A stretch of DNA of 33,528 bases from Mesorhizobium sp. M2D.F.Ca.ET.226.01.1.1 (GCF_004022705.2 NZ_RZOY02000028.1:1-33528), one strand, 5' to 3'. Counted from the stretch's first letter, positions 1 to 8,916 are shown. The notes: generated by a model from the sequence alone, not told the origin. Made by a program: numbers and translations.

Positions 1-1780
1 TCTGGCGGACCACCTCTACGCCGGCATACATAACGACTGTCAACGCGATCAGCAGACTTGAAACGGCAGCGATTGTAGGCGTGATCTCTTCCCGAATTCC
101 CGACCACATCTTTATCGGTAAGGTGGTAGTGTCCGGCCCGCTCACGAAGAGTGACAGCACCAACTCATCGAAGGAATGCAGGAAGGCAAAGAATCCGGCG
201 ACGATTAACGCAGGACGCATGAGCGGGAGTACGATTTTCCAAATCGTGACGATCCGCGAGGCCCCCAAACTCGCGGCGGCGTGCTCTAGGCGGACGTTCA
301 GGGCCTGTAGGCTTGCGGCGACAATCAGCACGACTAAGGGAACGGCGCCGATCGTATGTGCGATCACCAGAGCGAGATTCGTGTTGACGAGCTGCAACCG
401 TGCAAAGAGGAAGTAGAGGGCAACCGCACTGACGATTACCGGCACGATCATCGGTGCAAGCAAGAGCTGGTATCCGACACGGCGCATCCGCGGACTGCCG
501 CGCACGAGCGCCATCGCAGCCGCTGACCCGATGGCAAGGCTTGCAAATGCGGTAGCTGTTGCAATGCCCAAACTTTGCAGCGTGGCGGAGACCCACGCGC
601 GGCTTGTAAAATATGCCTCATACCATTGCAGCGACAGGCCGGGGGGCGGGAAATCGAGGAAGCGCGAGGAACTGAATGAGATCGGAACAATGATCAGGAT
701 GGGACTGACCAGAAACACAGCAACGAGCAGACTGAAGCCGCGTAGCAGCTTGCCACCAAGAGCCGCACGCTCACAACCTATGGCGAATCCGGCCGGAACC
801 CGAAGGCTGTGAGCGACCGCCCGCACCAGGGCCGTAGCGAGGTCAACAAGTTGGACGTAAGCGGTGGTTGAACGACGAACGGGTGTGCCAGCCGATTGGG
901 CAGCCCCGTGCTGAGATCCGAGCAAGCTATCGATACCGACGAAATGATTGGAAATTGTATAGACCACCAGCGTGATCGAGAGCAGCACGGTAGCGGCAGC
1001 GGCTGCGAGTGGCCAATTCAGCGTCACGTTTGCATAAATGTCGATTTGCATCGGCAATAGGATTGTGTTCGGGCCGCCGAGCAGCGCGGGAGTGATGTAG
1101 AACCCCAGAGCGAACACAAAGACCAGCAGCCCGGCCGCGATCACGCCCGGTAAGCTCAAAGGAAAGAACACGCGCCAAAAATTCTGGGGCGCAGAGGCTC
1201 CGAGGGAGGCGGCAGCGCGAGTCAGACTGGATGGAATCCCTCTCATTACGCTGATGAGCACCAAAACCGTAAACGGCATGAGGATATAGACCATCGCTAT
1301 GAGCACACTGAACTTATTGTAGATCAGGTCGATAGGTCGTTCGGTGATGCCGAAGTCCATTAGAAGTTGGTTAATAACGCCAAAGCGCCCAAGGATCACC
1401 ATCCATGCATAGGTACGCACGAGGTAGCTCGTAAAGAACGGCAACACTACTGCAAGCAATAGCGCTCTGGCGACCCAGGTGCGGGCCGCAACGATCCAGA
1501 AGGCGAGTGGATACCCCATTAGAAGGCAAAGCAGCGTAACTGTTATTGCCAGCTCGAAGGTGTGACTGAGGATGATCCAGTTCGTTCGATCACCCAAGAA
1601 CTCTTGGAAGTGTGCGAGCGTCGGTCCAGGATCGAACAGACTGAGAGAGAGGAGACCAGCGAGCGGGACGAAAAAGAAGATCCCGAGCAGAAGTGCCATT
1701 GGAGCAAGCAAGAGCGTGGCTTCGCGATTGTGTAGGGGCCACGCGATGGCCGCTCTGACGGTCTGGTATAAAGTGGCCAT
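1..1780 (-). CDS. Fused ABC transporter permease (PotB-PotC type), 3' end outside window
   Basis: One reading frame stays open for 593 codons from the ATG at 1780 to the window edge, with no stop. It encodes inner-membrane permease for a polyamine/spermidine-type importer. Two complete permease halves lie in one chain. Each has hydrophobic segments and an EAA-type cytoplasmic loop that would contact the ATPase: AAASLGASAPQ near residue 189 followed by PLSLPG, and AAASLGASRIV near residue 500 followed by PLMRPA. A hydrophilic linker at about residues 300-360 joins them. In most PotABCD systems these halves are separate proteins of about 270-300 residues. The start overlaps the stop of the binding-protein gene (TAATG), which implies translational coupling. 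The C-terminus is missing from the window. Family assignment is firm and substrate is inferred. A frameshift fusing two genes is unlikely, since the linker also stays open. Confidence 0.85.
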   Translation of the reverse strand, partial: MATLYQTVRAAIAWPLHNREATLLLAPMALLLGIFFFVPLAGLLSLSLFDPGPTLAHFQEFLGDRTNWIILSHTFELAITVTLLCLLMGYPLAFWIVAARTWVARALLLAVVLPFFTSYLVRTYAWMVILGRFGVINQLLMDFGITERPIDLIYNKFSVLIAMVYILMPFTVLVLISVMRGIPSSLTRAAASLGASAPQNFWRVFFPLSLPGVIAAGLLVFVFALGFYITPALLGGPNTILLPMQIDIYANVTLNWPLAAAAATVLLSITLVVYTISNHFVGIDSLLGSQHGAAQSAGTPVRRSTTAYVQLVDLATALVRAVAHSLRVPAGFAIGCERAALGGKLLRGFSLLVAVFLVSPILIIVPISFSSSRFLDFPPPGLSLQWYEAYFTSRAWVSATLQSLGIATATAFASLAIGSAAAMALVRGSPRMRRVGYQLLLAPMIVPVIVSAVALYFLFARLQLVNTNLALVIAHTIGAVPLVVLIVAASLQALNVRLEHAAASLGASRIVTIWKIVLPLMRPALIVAGFFAFLHSFDELVLSLFVSGPDTTTLPIKMWSGIREEITPTIAAVSSLLIALTVVMYAGVEVVRQ

Positions 1781-2865
1781 TAGCTGGCCACCCATTGGGT
1801 CCAGCGCTCCACGAGCACTTCGGTATTAGTTTTGCCCGAGGAGGATTGGGCTTCCCAGTAGGCCGGATCGTAGAAGAATTGCTTGTCAATGTTCTCGGGC
1901 GCGGTCGGCAGTTTGGCGGCCACACTGGGCTCAATGTAATTAAAGGCAGCCCGATTGAGCGGACCATAAAAGATGAGATTGTTGAGACGAGCTTGCGCCT
2001 GCGCGGAAGCCTGGTAGGCGACAAACCGCATGGCCGCAGCCCGGTTTTTCGTGCCCTTCGGAACGACCCAATGCAGCGGGCTAAGCATCCCTTCGTTCCA
2101 CAGGTAATCAACGCCAGCGCCCTGCTCCTTAAGGATTTGCATTCGGCCATTCCATGCCGAGGACATCGCAACCTGACGATCCGATAGGAGCTGACCTGGT
2201 TCGGCGCCCACGCTCCAGAATTTCGTTATGTGCGGTTTGATGCGATCGAGAGACGCGAATGCCTGGTCGAAGTCGATTGGGTACAGCTTGTCCTTCGGAA
2301 CTCCGGCTGCCAGCAACGCAAATTCGACCGTCCGTTCTCTGAGGGAGCGAGGCCCCGGAAACGCGCTGACGTCCCAGAACTCAGTCCATGAGCGGGGGCG
2401 CGGCTTGTCGGCCGGGTAATCGGCCGTGGAGAATGCCATCACGGTGCTGAACACGTACGAGCCCACGGCATATTTTGTCTTTGCCTCAGGAACAAGGTTA
2501 TCCAACGTTTCCTTATCGAATGCCCCATAATCGATTTCTTCGACATACTTGTCTGCATCTGATCTAAACGCAGGGCCGGATATCTCCACCACATCCCATT
2601 GCACATTGCTGCTATCGACTTGCGCCTTAAGCTTCGCCGCGTCAGCCGGAGACACATAAGTCACCTTGATGCCTGTCTCACTCTGGAAGGGATCAACTAC
2701 GGCTTTGCGGAACGCCTCCTCATACGATCCGCCACCGGAAACGACCACCAGGGTCGACTCTTGCGCTCGCAAAATGCTTGGGGCGCCAAGCACCAGCGCC
2801 GCTCCGCTGAGTCCTATTAGGGCCTGACGTCGCGTCGGCCGACTGGAGTTAATGTAGCGCCTCAT
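1780..2865 (-). CDS. Periplasmic substrate-binding protein, spermidine/putrescine (PotD-like) family
   Basis: This 361-residue protein captures the substrate in the periplasm and delivers it to the fused permease. The N-terminus carries a twin-arginine style signal (TRRQALIGLSGAALVLG, roughly residues 11-27) followed by a probable cleavage site near SILRAQE, so export of a folded protein by Tat is likely. The mature part begins with a beta strand typical of this class (TLVVVSGGGSYEEAF) and has the length and composition of PotD-type extracytoplasmic proteins. A purine-rich ribosome site (GGGAGAG) lies between the upstream ATPase stop and this ATG, which are 12 bases apart. The stop overlaps the permease start. 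The ligand is inferred from the family only. Other options in the same fold class are putrescine, opine-like compounds or iron. Confidence 0.85.
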   Translation of the reverse strand: MRRYINSSRPTRRQALIGLSGAALVLGAPSILRAQESTLVVVSGGGSYEEAFRKAVVDPFQSETGIKVTYVSPADAAKLKAQVDSSNVQWDVVEISGPAFRSDADKYVEEIDYGAFDKETLDNLVPEAKTKYAVGSYVFSTVMAFSTADYPADKPRPRSWTEFWDVSAFPGPRSLRERTVEFALLAAGVPKDKLYPIDFDQAFASLDRIKPHITKFWSVGAEPGQLLSDRQVAMSSAWNGRMQILKEQGAGVDYLWNEGMLSPLHWVVPKGTKNRAAAMRFVAYQASAQAQARLNNLIFYGPLNRAAFNYIEPSVAAKLPTAPENIDKQFFYDPAYWEAQSSSGKTNTEVLVERWTQWVAS

Positions 2866-2877
2866 GAGCTCTCTCCC

Positions 2878-4068
2878 TTATGAAGACCATATCGGAATGC
2901 GATCTGCGGCCGAGGTCACGTGCAACGAAGCCGCCTCAGCTTCGAGATGGTCGGGTACACCTTGTCTCGGGCCGTTCGCCTTCACAGAAAGAAGGCGTCC
3001 ATCCCGCGCGTCCCAGCCAATTCGCACTTTCTCACCGACTTTGAACCGTGGAGAGGAGGCGCGATAAGCTACGGCTACAGTGAGAACTACGGAAAGGGCC
3101 GCACGTAGGCGTACTTGGCACTTGACGATGTTTCCGCGGTAAATAGACTCTTGGATCACACCCTCGAATTCGTTGTCAGCGCACGCGCCTGCTGCGAGAG
3201 GGACGATCTTCTCGGGTCGGACCATGAGGCTCACGGGTCCCATCACCTGGTCCTCGGCTCCCTGCCATGTCGCTCGAACCTGCAGGCCAGCGACATCGAG
3301 GAGGGGACCGTGATCTGTCTTTCCAACAAGACGAGCGTCGAGGAAGTTCGATTCGCCAATGAAGCTCGCAACAAAGCGGGTTTCCGGCGTCTCATATATC
3401 TCTTCCGGCGTACCAATCTGTTCGACCTTGCCCTCATTCATCACCACGATTCGGTCGGACATGGTGAGCGCTTCACTCTGGTCGTGGGTGACGAACACCA
3501 TTGTTGTTCCAAGAGATTTTTGTAGGCGCTTCAGTTCGAGCTGCATGTGCTCTCGAAGTTGCTTATCAAGCGCACCAAGCGGTTCATCCATTAGAATTAC
3601 ACCTGGGCGGAACACAAGCGCACGCGCCAGTGCAACCCGCTGCTGTTGACCGCCGGACAGCTCGTGAGGCATGCGGCCCCCATATTCACCGAGCTGAACA
3701 AGATCGAGTGCCGCGGCGACACCGGCTCGAATGTCGTAGCCGGATATTCCGCGCATCTTCAACGCAAACGCCACGTTCTCGAAAACGGAGAGATGAGGAA
3801 ATAGCGCGTAGTTCTGGAATACAACTCCGATGTTGCGCCTGTGGACTGGTAGCCTCGTTATTGGTCGAGCACCGACAAAAATTTGGCCGGCGCTTGGCGT
3901 TTCAAAACCCGCAACCATCATCAACGTTGTCGTTTTCCCGGATCCGCTTGGGCCAAGAAACGAGACAAACTCGCCAGCCTCGATCTGGACCGAAATATCA
4001 CTAACGGCTCGGACGGTGCCGTATTGCTTACAAAGTCGCTCTAGCCGCAGCGGTTCACCTCGGGACAT
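2878..4068 (-). CDS. ABC transporter ATP-binding protein (PotA type)
   Basis: This 396-residue cytoplasmic ATPase energises the importer encoded downstream. The visible motifs in order are: Walker A GPSGSGKTT (about residues 39-47), Q-loop VVFQNYALFPH, signature LSGGQQQR, Walker B VILMDEP, D-loop GALD and switch histidine in VTHDQSEA. The C-terminal 150 residues form the TOBE/MOP-like regulatory extension expected of PotA/MalK-type ATPases. It is the promoter-proximal gene of a three-gene minus-strand operon (ATPase, binding protein, permease). A weak ribosome site (ACGAGG) precedes the ATG. All catalytic motifs are intact. Confidence 0.9.
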   Translation of the reverse strand: MSRGEPLRLERLCKQYGTVRAVSDISVQIEAGEFVSFLGPSGSGKTTTLMMVAGFETPSAGQIFVGARPITRLPVHRRNIGVVFQNYALFPHLSVFENVAFALKMRGISGYDIRAGVAAALDLVQLGEYGGRMPHELSGGQQQRVALARALVFRPGVILMDEPLGALDKQLREHMQLELKRLQKSLGTTMVFVTHDQSEALTMSDRIVVMNEGKVEQIGTPEEIYETPETRFVASFIGESNFLDARLVGKTDHGPLLDVAGLQVRATWQGAEDQVMGPVSLMVRPEKIVPLAAGACADNEFEGVIQESIYRGNIVKCQVRLRAALSVVLTVAVAYRASSPRFKVGEKVRIGWDARDGRLLSVKANGPRQGVPDHLEAEAASLHVTSAADRIPIWSS

Positions 4069-4084
4069 CTAAACCTCGTCCGTG

Positions 4085-4110
4085 TTGCAAATAATGCAAT
4101 GGTGTTGCAA
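4085..4110 (-). promoter_or_regulatory. Candidate operator: TTGCA inverted repeat plus extra half-site
   Basis: Just upstream of the ATPase start lies the perfect inverted repeat TTGCA-N5-TGCAA (4085-4099), followed five bases later by a further TTGCAA (4105-4110). Its place in the 5' leader of the transporter operon suggests binding by a repressor. No regulator gene sits beside it, so the identity of the protein is unknown. Confidence 0.4.
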
Positions 4111-4139
4111 TTACGTTTAGAAGCTGACAGGGGTGTGAA

Positions 4140-4152
4140 CACTTGTCAAGTG
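4140..4152 (-). promoter_or_regulatory. Palindrome overlapping a TTGACA -35-like element
   Basis: CACTTG-T-CAAGTG is a perfect 6+1+6 inverted repeat. Read on the minus strand it includes TTGACA (4148 to 4143), a consensus -35 hexamer pointing at the transporter operon. No good -10 box was found at the proper distance, so the promoter call is tentative. Confidence 0.35.
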
Positions 4153-4739
4153 GAGCGGAGGAGTCATCCATGAAGTCTGTCAAATATCCCCCGAGCGGCC
4201 GTGACCGAGCCCGTGGGTTAACAAAGTGCAACGCGCCTTAAATCTGCTGATGGTCGTTGGCGCGAGTGAAAGGCCGTCGGAGTGAATGAGATCGCGCGGC
4301 GGCTAGGACAGCATGCAAGCGATGTCAGGCAACTGTCAGGGTCTCTCCTGCTTGTTGGGTCCGCCTCCTTGCATACCGTCGGCACCGAATCTGTGCCGCA
4401 GGTGGGGAGTCACGACGTAACCTTCTACTCCTGGCGCAAGAAGGGATGGACACCGTGCAGGTCCGCGCGCGGCCGCCTTACGGCAGGAAGCCTGCAGTCA
4501 TCTCGGTGCTAGATGGCGACAATATGGAAACTGCATTTGACGCAAGCTGCTACATGATTGATCCTTGATTGAATGAAGTTGCTAGCCTGCAGCAAGCTGC
4601 GTACCTGCGGCGTTTCGAACTCTGGTCCGGCAAGTACACTTAACTGCATGAAACCGTCTGCACTTGCGCGAGGATGCATGCTTCGACCTCCGCGCAAGCG
4701 AGCCTGTGCGAACCATTAGACGGAGGCGAACGCTGCCGA
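4153..4739. other. Intergenic region, possible IS3-type OrfA scrap
   Basis: No convincing gene is seen between the divergent transporter and MFS genes. A short plus-strand stretch near 4405-4450 encodes DVTFYSWRKK, reminiscent of the helix-turn-helix segment of IS3/IS911-family OrfA proteins, but it lacks the rest of the domain. It is at best an eroded insertion-sequence fragment. Confidence 0.25.
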
Positions 4740-6395
4740 ATGAACGGGGCGGAGGGCGCAGACGAGGACCCAGGTTCGCGAACGGCTTTTGCGCCGCTCA
4801 GGAATCCGACCTTTCGTTCGATCTGGCTCGCCACGCAGGTTTCCAGCCTGGGCTGGTTGATGCAGACTGTTGCCATCAGCTGGCTGATGGCGACGATCTC
4901 GACTTCCGATCTTATGGTCGCGCTGGTACCGGCGTCATCGACGCTGCCCGCCTTCATTCTTTCTGTCTTCGTCGGGGCCATCGCCGACAATTTCAACCGC
5001 CGCAAGGTCATGTTCGCCGGCCGGTGCATTATGGTCATAGCATCTGCGATGCTGGCCACCTCTGTAGCGCTGGGCTTTGTAGACCCTTGGATGATCCTCG
5101 GCTTCAGCTTCTTGATCGCATGTGGCGGTGCCATCAACGATCCCGCATGGCAAGCCTCGGTTGGCGATATGGTAGACCGACGCGATGTTCCCGCTGCCGT
5201 CACCCTCCTCTCCGTCGGCTTCAACACTGTCCGGACCGTGGGCCCGGCGCTCGGCGGCATCCTGGTTGCCTCGTTCGGGCTTGTGACGGCTCTCGCCGTG
5301 ACCACACTCACATATCTGGTACCTCTGGGGACCATATGGCGCTGCAAATGGAAGGTTCGTTCTTCGCCTCTGCCGCGTGAGCCGATGAGCACGGCGATCT
5401 ATGACGGGCTGCGCTTCACGGCGATGTCTTCGGAAATCAAGACGGCGATCGCTCGCGGAACCCTCTTTGGCTTGGCGGGCATCGGCATACTCGCGCTGCT
5501 GCCCCTGGTCGTCCGGGATCAGCTGGGAGGAGGACCGCTGGCCTATGGCGCCCTCATGGCCGGCTTCGGGACAGGCGCTGTCTTCGCCGGCGTCTCCAAC
5601 GGCGTATTCAGAAGGCGTTTGTCTCAAGAACGGCTGATGACGCTCGCCTGCATCGCCTGCGCGGCGTGCTCCCTCTCCCTTGCATTGACCTCCTCGATTG
5701 CAGTGGCGGCAATCGCGCTCGCTTTGGGCGGCGCGGGTTGGGTCACGGCCTGGTCCGGGGTTGGCGTGAGCGTGCAGCTGGCAAGCCCGCGCTGGGTCGT
5801 GGGGCGCACCATCTCGATCTATTATGCGTTGATAGACGGCGGCATCGCGGCTGGCAGTTGGGTGTGGGGCACGGTGGCCCAGAACCATTCCCTGGCCTGG
5901 GCGCTGGAGGGTTCTGCTGGTGCTCTGTTGCTCGTCGCTGCGGCCGGCGTCCTGTTTCCTCTTCGCGAGCGCCACGACTCCGAGCCCGATCCTCTAGAGC
6001 AATTCGACACCCCGGCAGTCGCCCTCAATCTCAAGCCAAGAAGCGGTCCCATCGTCGTCAAAGTCGAATATCTGATACCCGCCGAAAACGTCGATGCTTT
6101 CCTGGACCTCATGCGCGAGCGGCGGCATGTACACAGCCGCGTCGGTGCTCGACACTGGACTCTCCAGCGCAACCTTCAGAAGCCTATGCAGTGGACAGAG
6201 ACATTCCGCACGCCGACCTGGACCGACTACCTTCGCCTCAACCATCGCCTCACGACAGAGGATAGGCACCTAGACGAAAGGGTCCTCCTCCTGCACGAGG
6301 GAGAGCTTCCACCTCAATTGACGCTTTTGATCGAGCGACCGACGGGCCCCGCTCGCAAAGCCGAGCACTCGACGTCTTATGTTCCCCATCATTGA
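4740..6395 (+). CDS. MFS_3-family exporter with C-terminal soluble domain (copy 1)
   Basis: This is an inner-membrane major facilitator of the MFS_3 / EntS-like group (transmembrane secretion effector family), 551 residues from the ATG at 4740. An in-frame ATG at 4674 exists, but 4740 matches the start of the paralogue at 27056 and has GGAGG upstream at a long spacing of 13 bases. Twelve or so hydrophobic segments fill residues 25-420. The MFS loop 2-3 motif appears as GAIADNFNRRKVM. The last 110 residues are hydrophilic and resemble the dimeric alpha/beta (ABM-like) tail found on some members: VVKVEYLIPAENVDAF, then RVGARHW. Such proteins export siderophores or other small molecules, but the substrate here is unknown. 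It stands alone between the divergent transporter operon and a panB remnant. Confidence 0.8.
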   Translation: MNGAEGADEDPGSRTAFAPLRNPTFRSIWLATQVSSLGWLMQTVAISWLMATISTSDLMVALVPASSTLPAFILSVFVGAIADNFNRRKVMFAGRCIMVIASAMLATSVALGFVDPWMILGFSFLIACGGAINDPAWQASVGDMVDRRDVPAAVTLLSVGFNTVRTVGPALGGILVASFGLVTALAVTTLTYLVPLGTIWRCKWKVRSSPLPREPMSTAIYDGLRFTAMSSEIKTAIARGTLFGLAGIGILALLPLVVRDQLGGGPLAYGALMAGFGTGAVFAGVSNGVFRRRLSQERLMTLACIACAACSLSLALTSSIAVAAIALALGGAGWVTAWSGVGVSVQLASPRWVVGRTISIYYALIDGGIAAGSWVWGTVAQNHSLAWALEGSAGALLLVAAAGVLFPLRERHDSEPDPLEQFDTPAVALNLKPRSGPIVVKVEYLIPAENVDAFLDLMRERRHVHSRVGARHWTLQRNLQKPMQWTETFRTPTWTDYLRLNHRLTTEDRHLDERVLLLHEGELPPQLTLLIERPTGPARKAEHSTSYVPHH

Positions 6396-6567
6396 CCCCT
6401 TTAGAACAGTGCGGGTCCGCGACCCCTCGCCGTGTTAGCGCTGGCAGGAGGAGCATAACTGGACTACGCTGGCCCACAGCAACGACTTCTTCCCTCACCA
6501 GCCCAGTGGCAACGAGCCAAGAGTTTTCGAGGATGGAACGGCGAGAGCCGAGAAGCAGCGATCCACT

Positions 6568-6744
6568 TCAGTTCGGCTGCGCGGGAGCGAATACAGCCGC
6601 GCCCAGCACCACATCGCAACAACGGGGATCGACCAGTCGGGCAACCGGGGTCGTGTAGGCGGTAAGGCAGACGATCGGCGTCCCACCCTTTCGCGCACGA
6701 ATATCCGGCGGCGTTACCGCCCTTGTATCAGCAACCACACTCAA
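6568..6744 (-). pseudogene. panB: panB N-terminal remnant (ketopantoate hydroxymethyltransferase)
   Basis: Read on the minus strand from a TTG at 6744 (preceded by AAGGAG), the frame gives VTPPDIRARKGGTPIVCLTA followed by ARLVDPRCCDVVL. This is the start of PanB, which adds a hydroxymethyl group to alpha-ketoisovalerate on the way to pantothenate. Similarity stops after about 45 residues, just where the intact family has the conserved VGDS metal-binding segment, and the frame ends at 6568. A full PanB is about 270 residues, so more than 80 percent is gone and the fragment cannot be active. It is divergent from nrtR and close to the NAD/biotin/panD run, suggesting that a larger pantothenate module once lay here. 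Confidence 0.65.
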
Positions 6745-6918
6745 AGAGGGCTCCTTCCCTTGCGTCAACAATCGTGCGGTGTCGCGTGTGGCATATTTTT
6801 GTGCAGGTGCGAAGAACTAATTTGCCACGCACGTGAGTTGACGCGCTGACGGTTATTGGTGAGAACAAAATTCAATCGGTTCAGCTACTTCTTGGCTTAC
6901 CCAAGCACATCAGAGATC

Positions 6919-7879
6919 ATGAGCGATCGCGCAAAAGGGACTACAAAAGGCGGGCGCAGAGCCAAGGCCGACACGGCTAAGGTCGACCTGACCGCGGTCG
7001 TCGTCGCGGTGAACGAGAATGAACCGTGTGTCCTCACCATCGGACAGACTGACACTTTGCCCTCCGGCCCGCTTGCGCTCGAGCACCGATCGCTGCAGTC
7101 CGGTTTGAGAACGTGGGTCGAGGAACAGACCGGCCACCCACTGGGATATATCGAGCAGCTCTACACCTTTGCCGATCGGGACCGAGCCGGCACCGAGCTT
7201 GAGCGGCGAGTCATCTCCATCAGCTATCTCGCACTCACCCGTAAGGAACATGCGACCGCTCCGTCCAGGTCCGGCTGGCGAAGCTGGTACGACTATTTTC
7301 CATGGGAGGATCACCGTGCCGGAACTCCACCGATGGTGTCGGACGTCCTGCGGCCTCGCCTGAGCGAGTGGGCGGAGAGCGCGGACGACAACGCGACGCG
7401 CCTCGAGCGCGGAAGGCGCGGCAATCGCCTTCGGCTTCGACGAACGCCCGTGGAACGAGGATCTCGCACTCAAGCGCTACGAGCTGCTTTATGAAGCAGC
7501 CCTTGTGGAAGAGGCGGTGCGCGGTTCGGTCCTCCCCCTGCCGGTTCGCGGCAAGCCCATGGTTTCCGATCATCGTCGCATCCTCGCAACGGGCATTGCG
7601 CGGCTGCGCTCCAAGATCAAGTACCGGCCGGTCGTCTTCGAACTGATGCCGCCGGCTTTTACGCTTCATCAGCTGCAGCGCACCGTGGAGGCGCTTGCCG
7701 GCAGGCTCGTCCACAAGCCGAACTTTCGTCGCCTCATCGAGCAGCACGAACTGGTCGAAGAAACTGGCGAAACTAGCGCGGAGACAGGGGGCCGGCCGGC
7801 GAAGCTTTATCGCTTCCGCCACGCCGTGCTCGAAGAGGGGGAGCTCGCCGGGGCAAAATTGCCGCTCGCGCGGGGTTGA
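6919..7879 (+). pseudogene. nrtR: NrtR-type NAD biosynthesis regulator, one-base frameshift
   Basis: NrtR proteins join a Nudix-like ADP-ribose sensing domain to a winged-helix DNA-binding domain and repress NAD genes. From the ATG at 6919 the first frame encodes the Nudix-like part (LTAVVVAVNENEP, GLRTWVEEQTGHPLGYIEQL, ISISYLALTR). Near 7411 the frame is lost. A +1 frame then gives AIAFGFDERPWNED, YELLYEAALVEEA and the winged helix ELMPPAFTLHQLQRTVE...HKPNFRR...GRPAKLYRF to a stop at 7879. The span is 3n+1 bases, consistent with one extra G in the GG at 7411. Repaired, it would be about 319 residues, normal for NrtR. The gene abuts the nadA promoter, the expected target. It could be a real lesion or a sequencing error. 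Confidence 0.8.
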
Positions 7880-7904
7880 CCGCTTATACTCACTACGAAT
7901 ATAT
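7876..7904 (+). promoter_or_regulatory. nadA promoter with candidate NrtR operator
   Basis: TTGACC (7876-7881, overlapping the nrtR stop) and ATATAT (7899-7904) are spaced by 17 bases, a good sigma-70 type promoter for the nad run. Between and over these boxes lies the inverted repeat TATACTC-N5-GAATATA (7885-7903), so a bound repressor would block RNA polymerase. Neighbouring nrtR makes NrtR the natural candidate, but the exact consensus for this clade was not checked. Confidence 0.6.
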
Positions 7905-7909
7905 GCGCC

Positions 7910-7929
7910 TTATATTCAGGTAGGTATAA
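7910..7929 (+). promoter_or_regulatory. Second imperfect operator-like repeat before nadA
   Basis: TTATATTCAGGTAGGTATAA has matching ends (TTATA/TATAA) and contains another TATATTC half-site like those in the upstream operator. It lies between the transcription start region and the nadA ribosome site GGAGAG (7932-7937). It is weaker than the first repeat and is proposed as an accessory NrtR site. Confidence 0.4.
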
Positions 7930-7941
7930 CCGGAGAGCTCG

Positions 7942-8916
7942 ATGAGCGCGATGCTACCTTCGGGCGCGTCCCTGTACGACCGCGTTCGGCGCGTAATCCC
8001 CCCGATCGAATGGCCGGCGTTCAGCGACGACATAGACGCCATCCTCGCGCTGAAGCGCGAGCGCAATGCGGTCGTCCTGGCGCACAATTATCAGACACCG
8101 GAGATCTTCCACTGTGTCGCCGACATCGTCGGCGACAGCCTGGCGCTCGCCCGCAAGGCAATGACGGTTGAAGCGGATGTCATTGTGCTGGCCGGCGTGC
8201 ATTTCATGGCCGAGACGGCAAAGCTGCTCAATCCGCAAAAGACGGTGCTGATTCCCGATCTTGCGGCCGGCTGCTCGCTGGCGGACTCGATTGCCGCCGA
8301 GGACATCCGGCTGCTGCGGCAACGCTATCCCGGCGTGCCGGTCGTTACCTACGTCAACACGTCGGCCGCAGTGAAGGCCGAGTCCGATATCTGCTGTACC
8401 TCGGGCAATGCGAAGGCCGTTGTGGAGTCGCTGGGCGTTCCCCGGGTGATCATGCTGCCGGACGAGTATCTGGCCCAGAACATCGCCGCCCAGACCGACG
8501 TGCAGATCATCGCCTGGAAAGGGCATTGCGAAGTGCATGAGCGCTTCACGCCTGCCGACATCCGCGAGTTGCGTGAAACTCATCCGGGCGTAACGGTGCT
8601 CGCGCATCCCGAATGCCCGCCTGACGTGGTGGCCGTAGCCGATTTTTCCGGGTCGACCGCTGCCATGTCCGACTATGTCGAAAGGCAAAAGCCGCCGCGC
8701 GTCGTGCTGCTGACGGAATGCTCGATGAGCGACAATGTCGCGCTCCAGCATCCGGAACTCGAGTTCATCCGGCCCTGCAATTTGTGCCCCCATATGAAGC
8801 GGATAACGCTCGCCAATATCCGCGCCGCGCTCGAGCAGAACCGCCATGTCGTGACCATCTCACCCGAGATCGCCGGCCGCGCGCGGCTGGCCGTCGAGCG
8901 GATGCTCGCCGTATGA
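7942..8916 (+). CDS. nadA: Quinolinate synthase
   Basis: NadA condenses iminoaspartate with dihydroxyacetone phosphate to quinolinate, the second step of de novo NAD synthesis, using an oxygen-sensitive 4Fe-4S cluster. The 324-residue product contains the early AHNYQTPEI segment and three cysteine regions expected to bind the cluster: DICCTSGNA, HPECPPDVV and PCNLCPHMKRI. The length is normal for the family. The ATG at 7942 is preceded by GGAGAG at good spacing, just downstream of a promoter with an NrtR-like operator. The stop overlaps the nadB start by four bases (ATGA), so the nad genes are likely translated from one message. Confidence 0.95.
   Translation: MSAMLPSGASLYDRVRRVIPPIEWPAFSDDIDAILALKRERNAVVLAHNYQTPEIFHCVADIVGDSLALARKAMTVEADVIVLAGVHFMAETAKLLNPQKTVLIPDLAAGCSLADSIAAEDIRLLRQRYPGVPVVTYVNTSAAVKAESDICCTSGNAKAVVESLGVPRVIMLPDEYLAQNIAAQTDVQIIAWKGHCEVHERFTPADIRELRETHPGVTVLAHPECPPDVVAVADFSGSTAAMSDYVERQKPPRVVLLTECSMSDNVALQHPELEFIRPCNLCPHMKRITLANIRAALEQNRHVVTISPEIAGRARLAVERMLAV

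Noticed and set aside
4674..4739. Longer N-terminus for MFS copy 1
   Set aside because: The extra 22 residues have no counterpart in copy 2, and the purine-rich site touches that ATG too closely.
6792..6807. TGGCATATTTTTGTGC as a sigma-54 promoter ahead of nrtR
   Set aside because: The GG and GC elements are one base too far apart for the -24/-12 spacing, and no NifA-type upstream site was found nearby.
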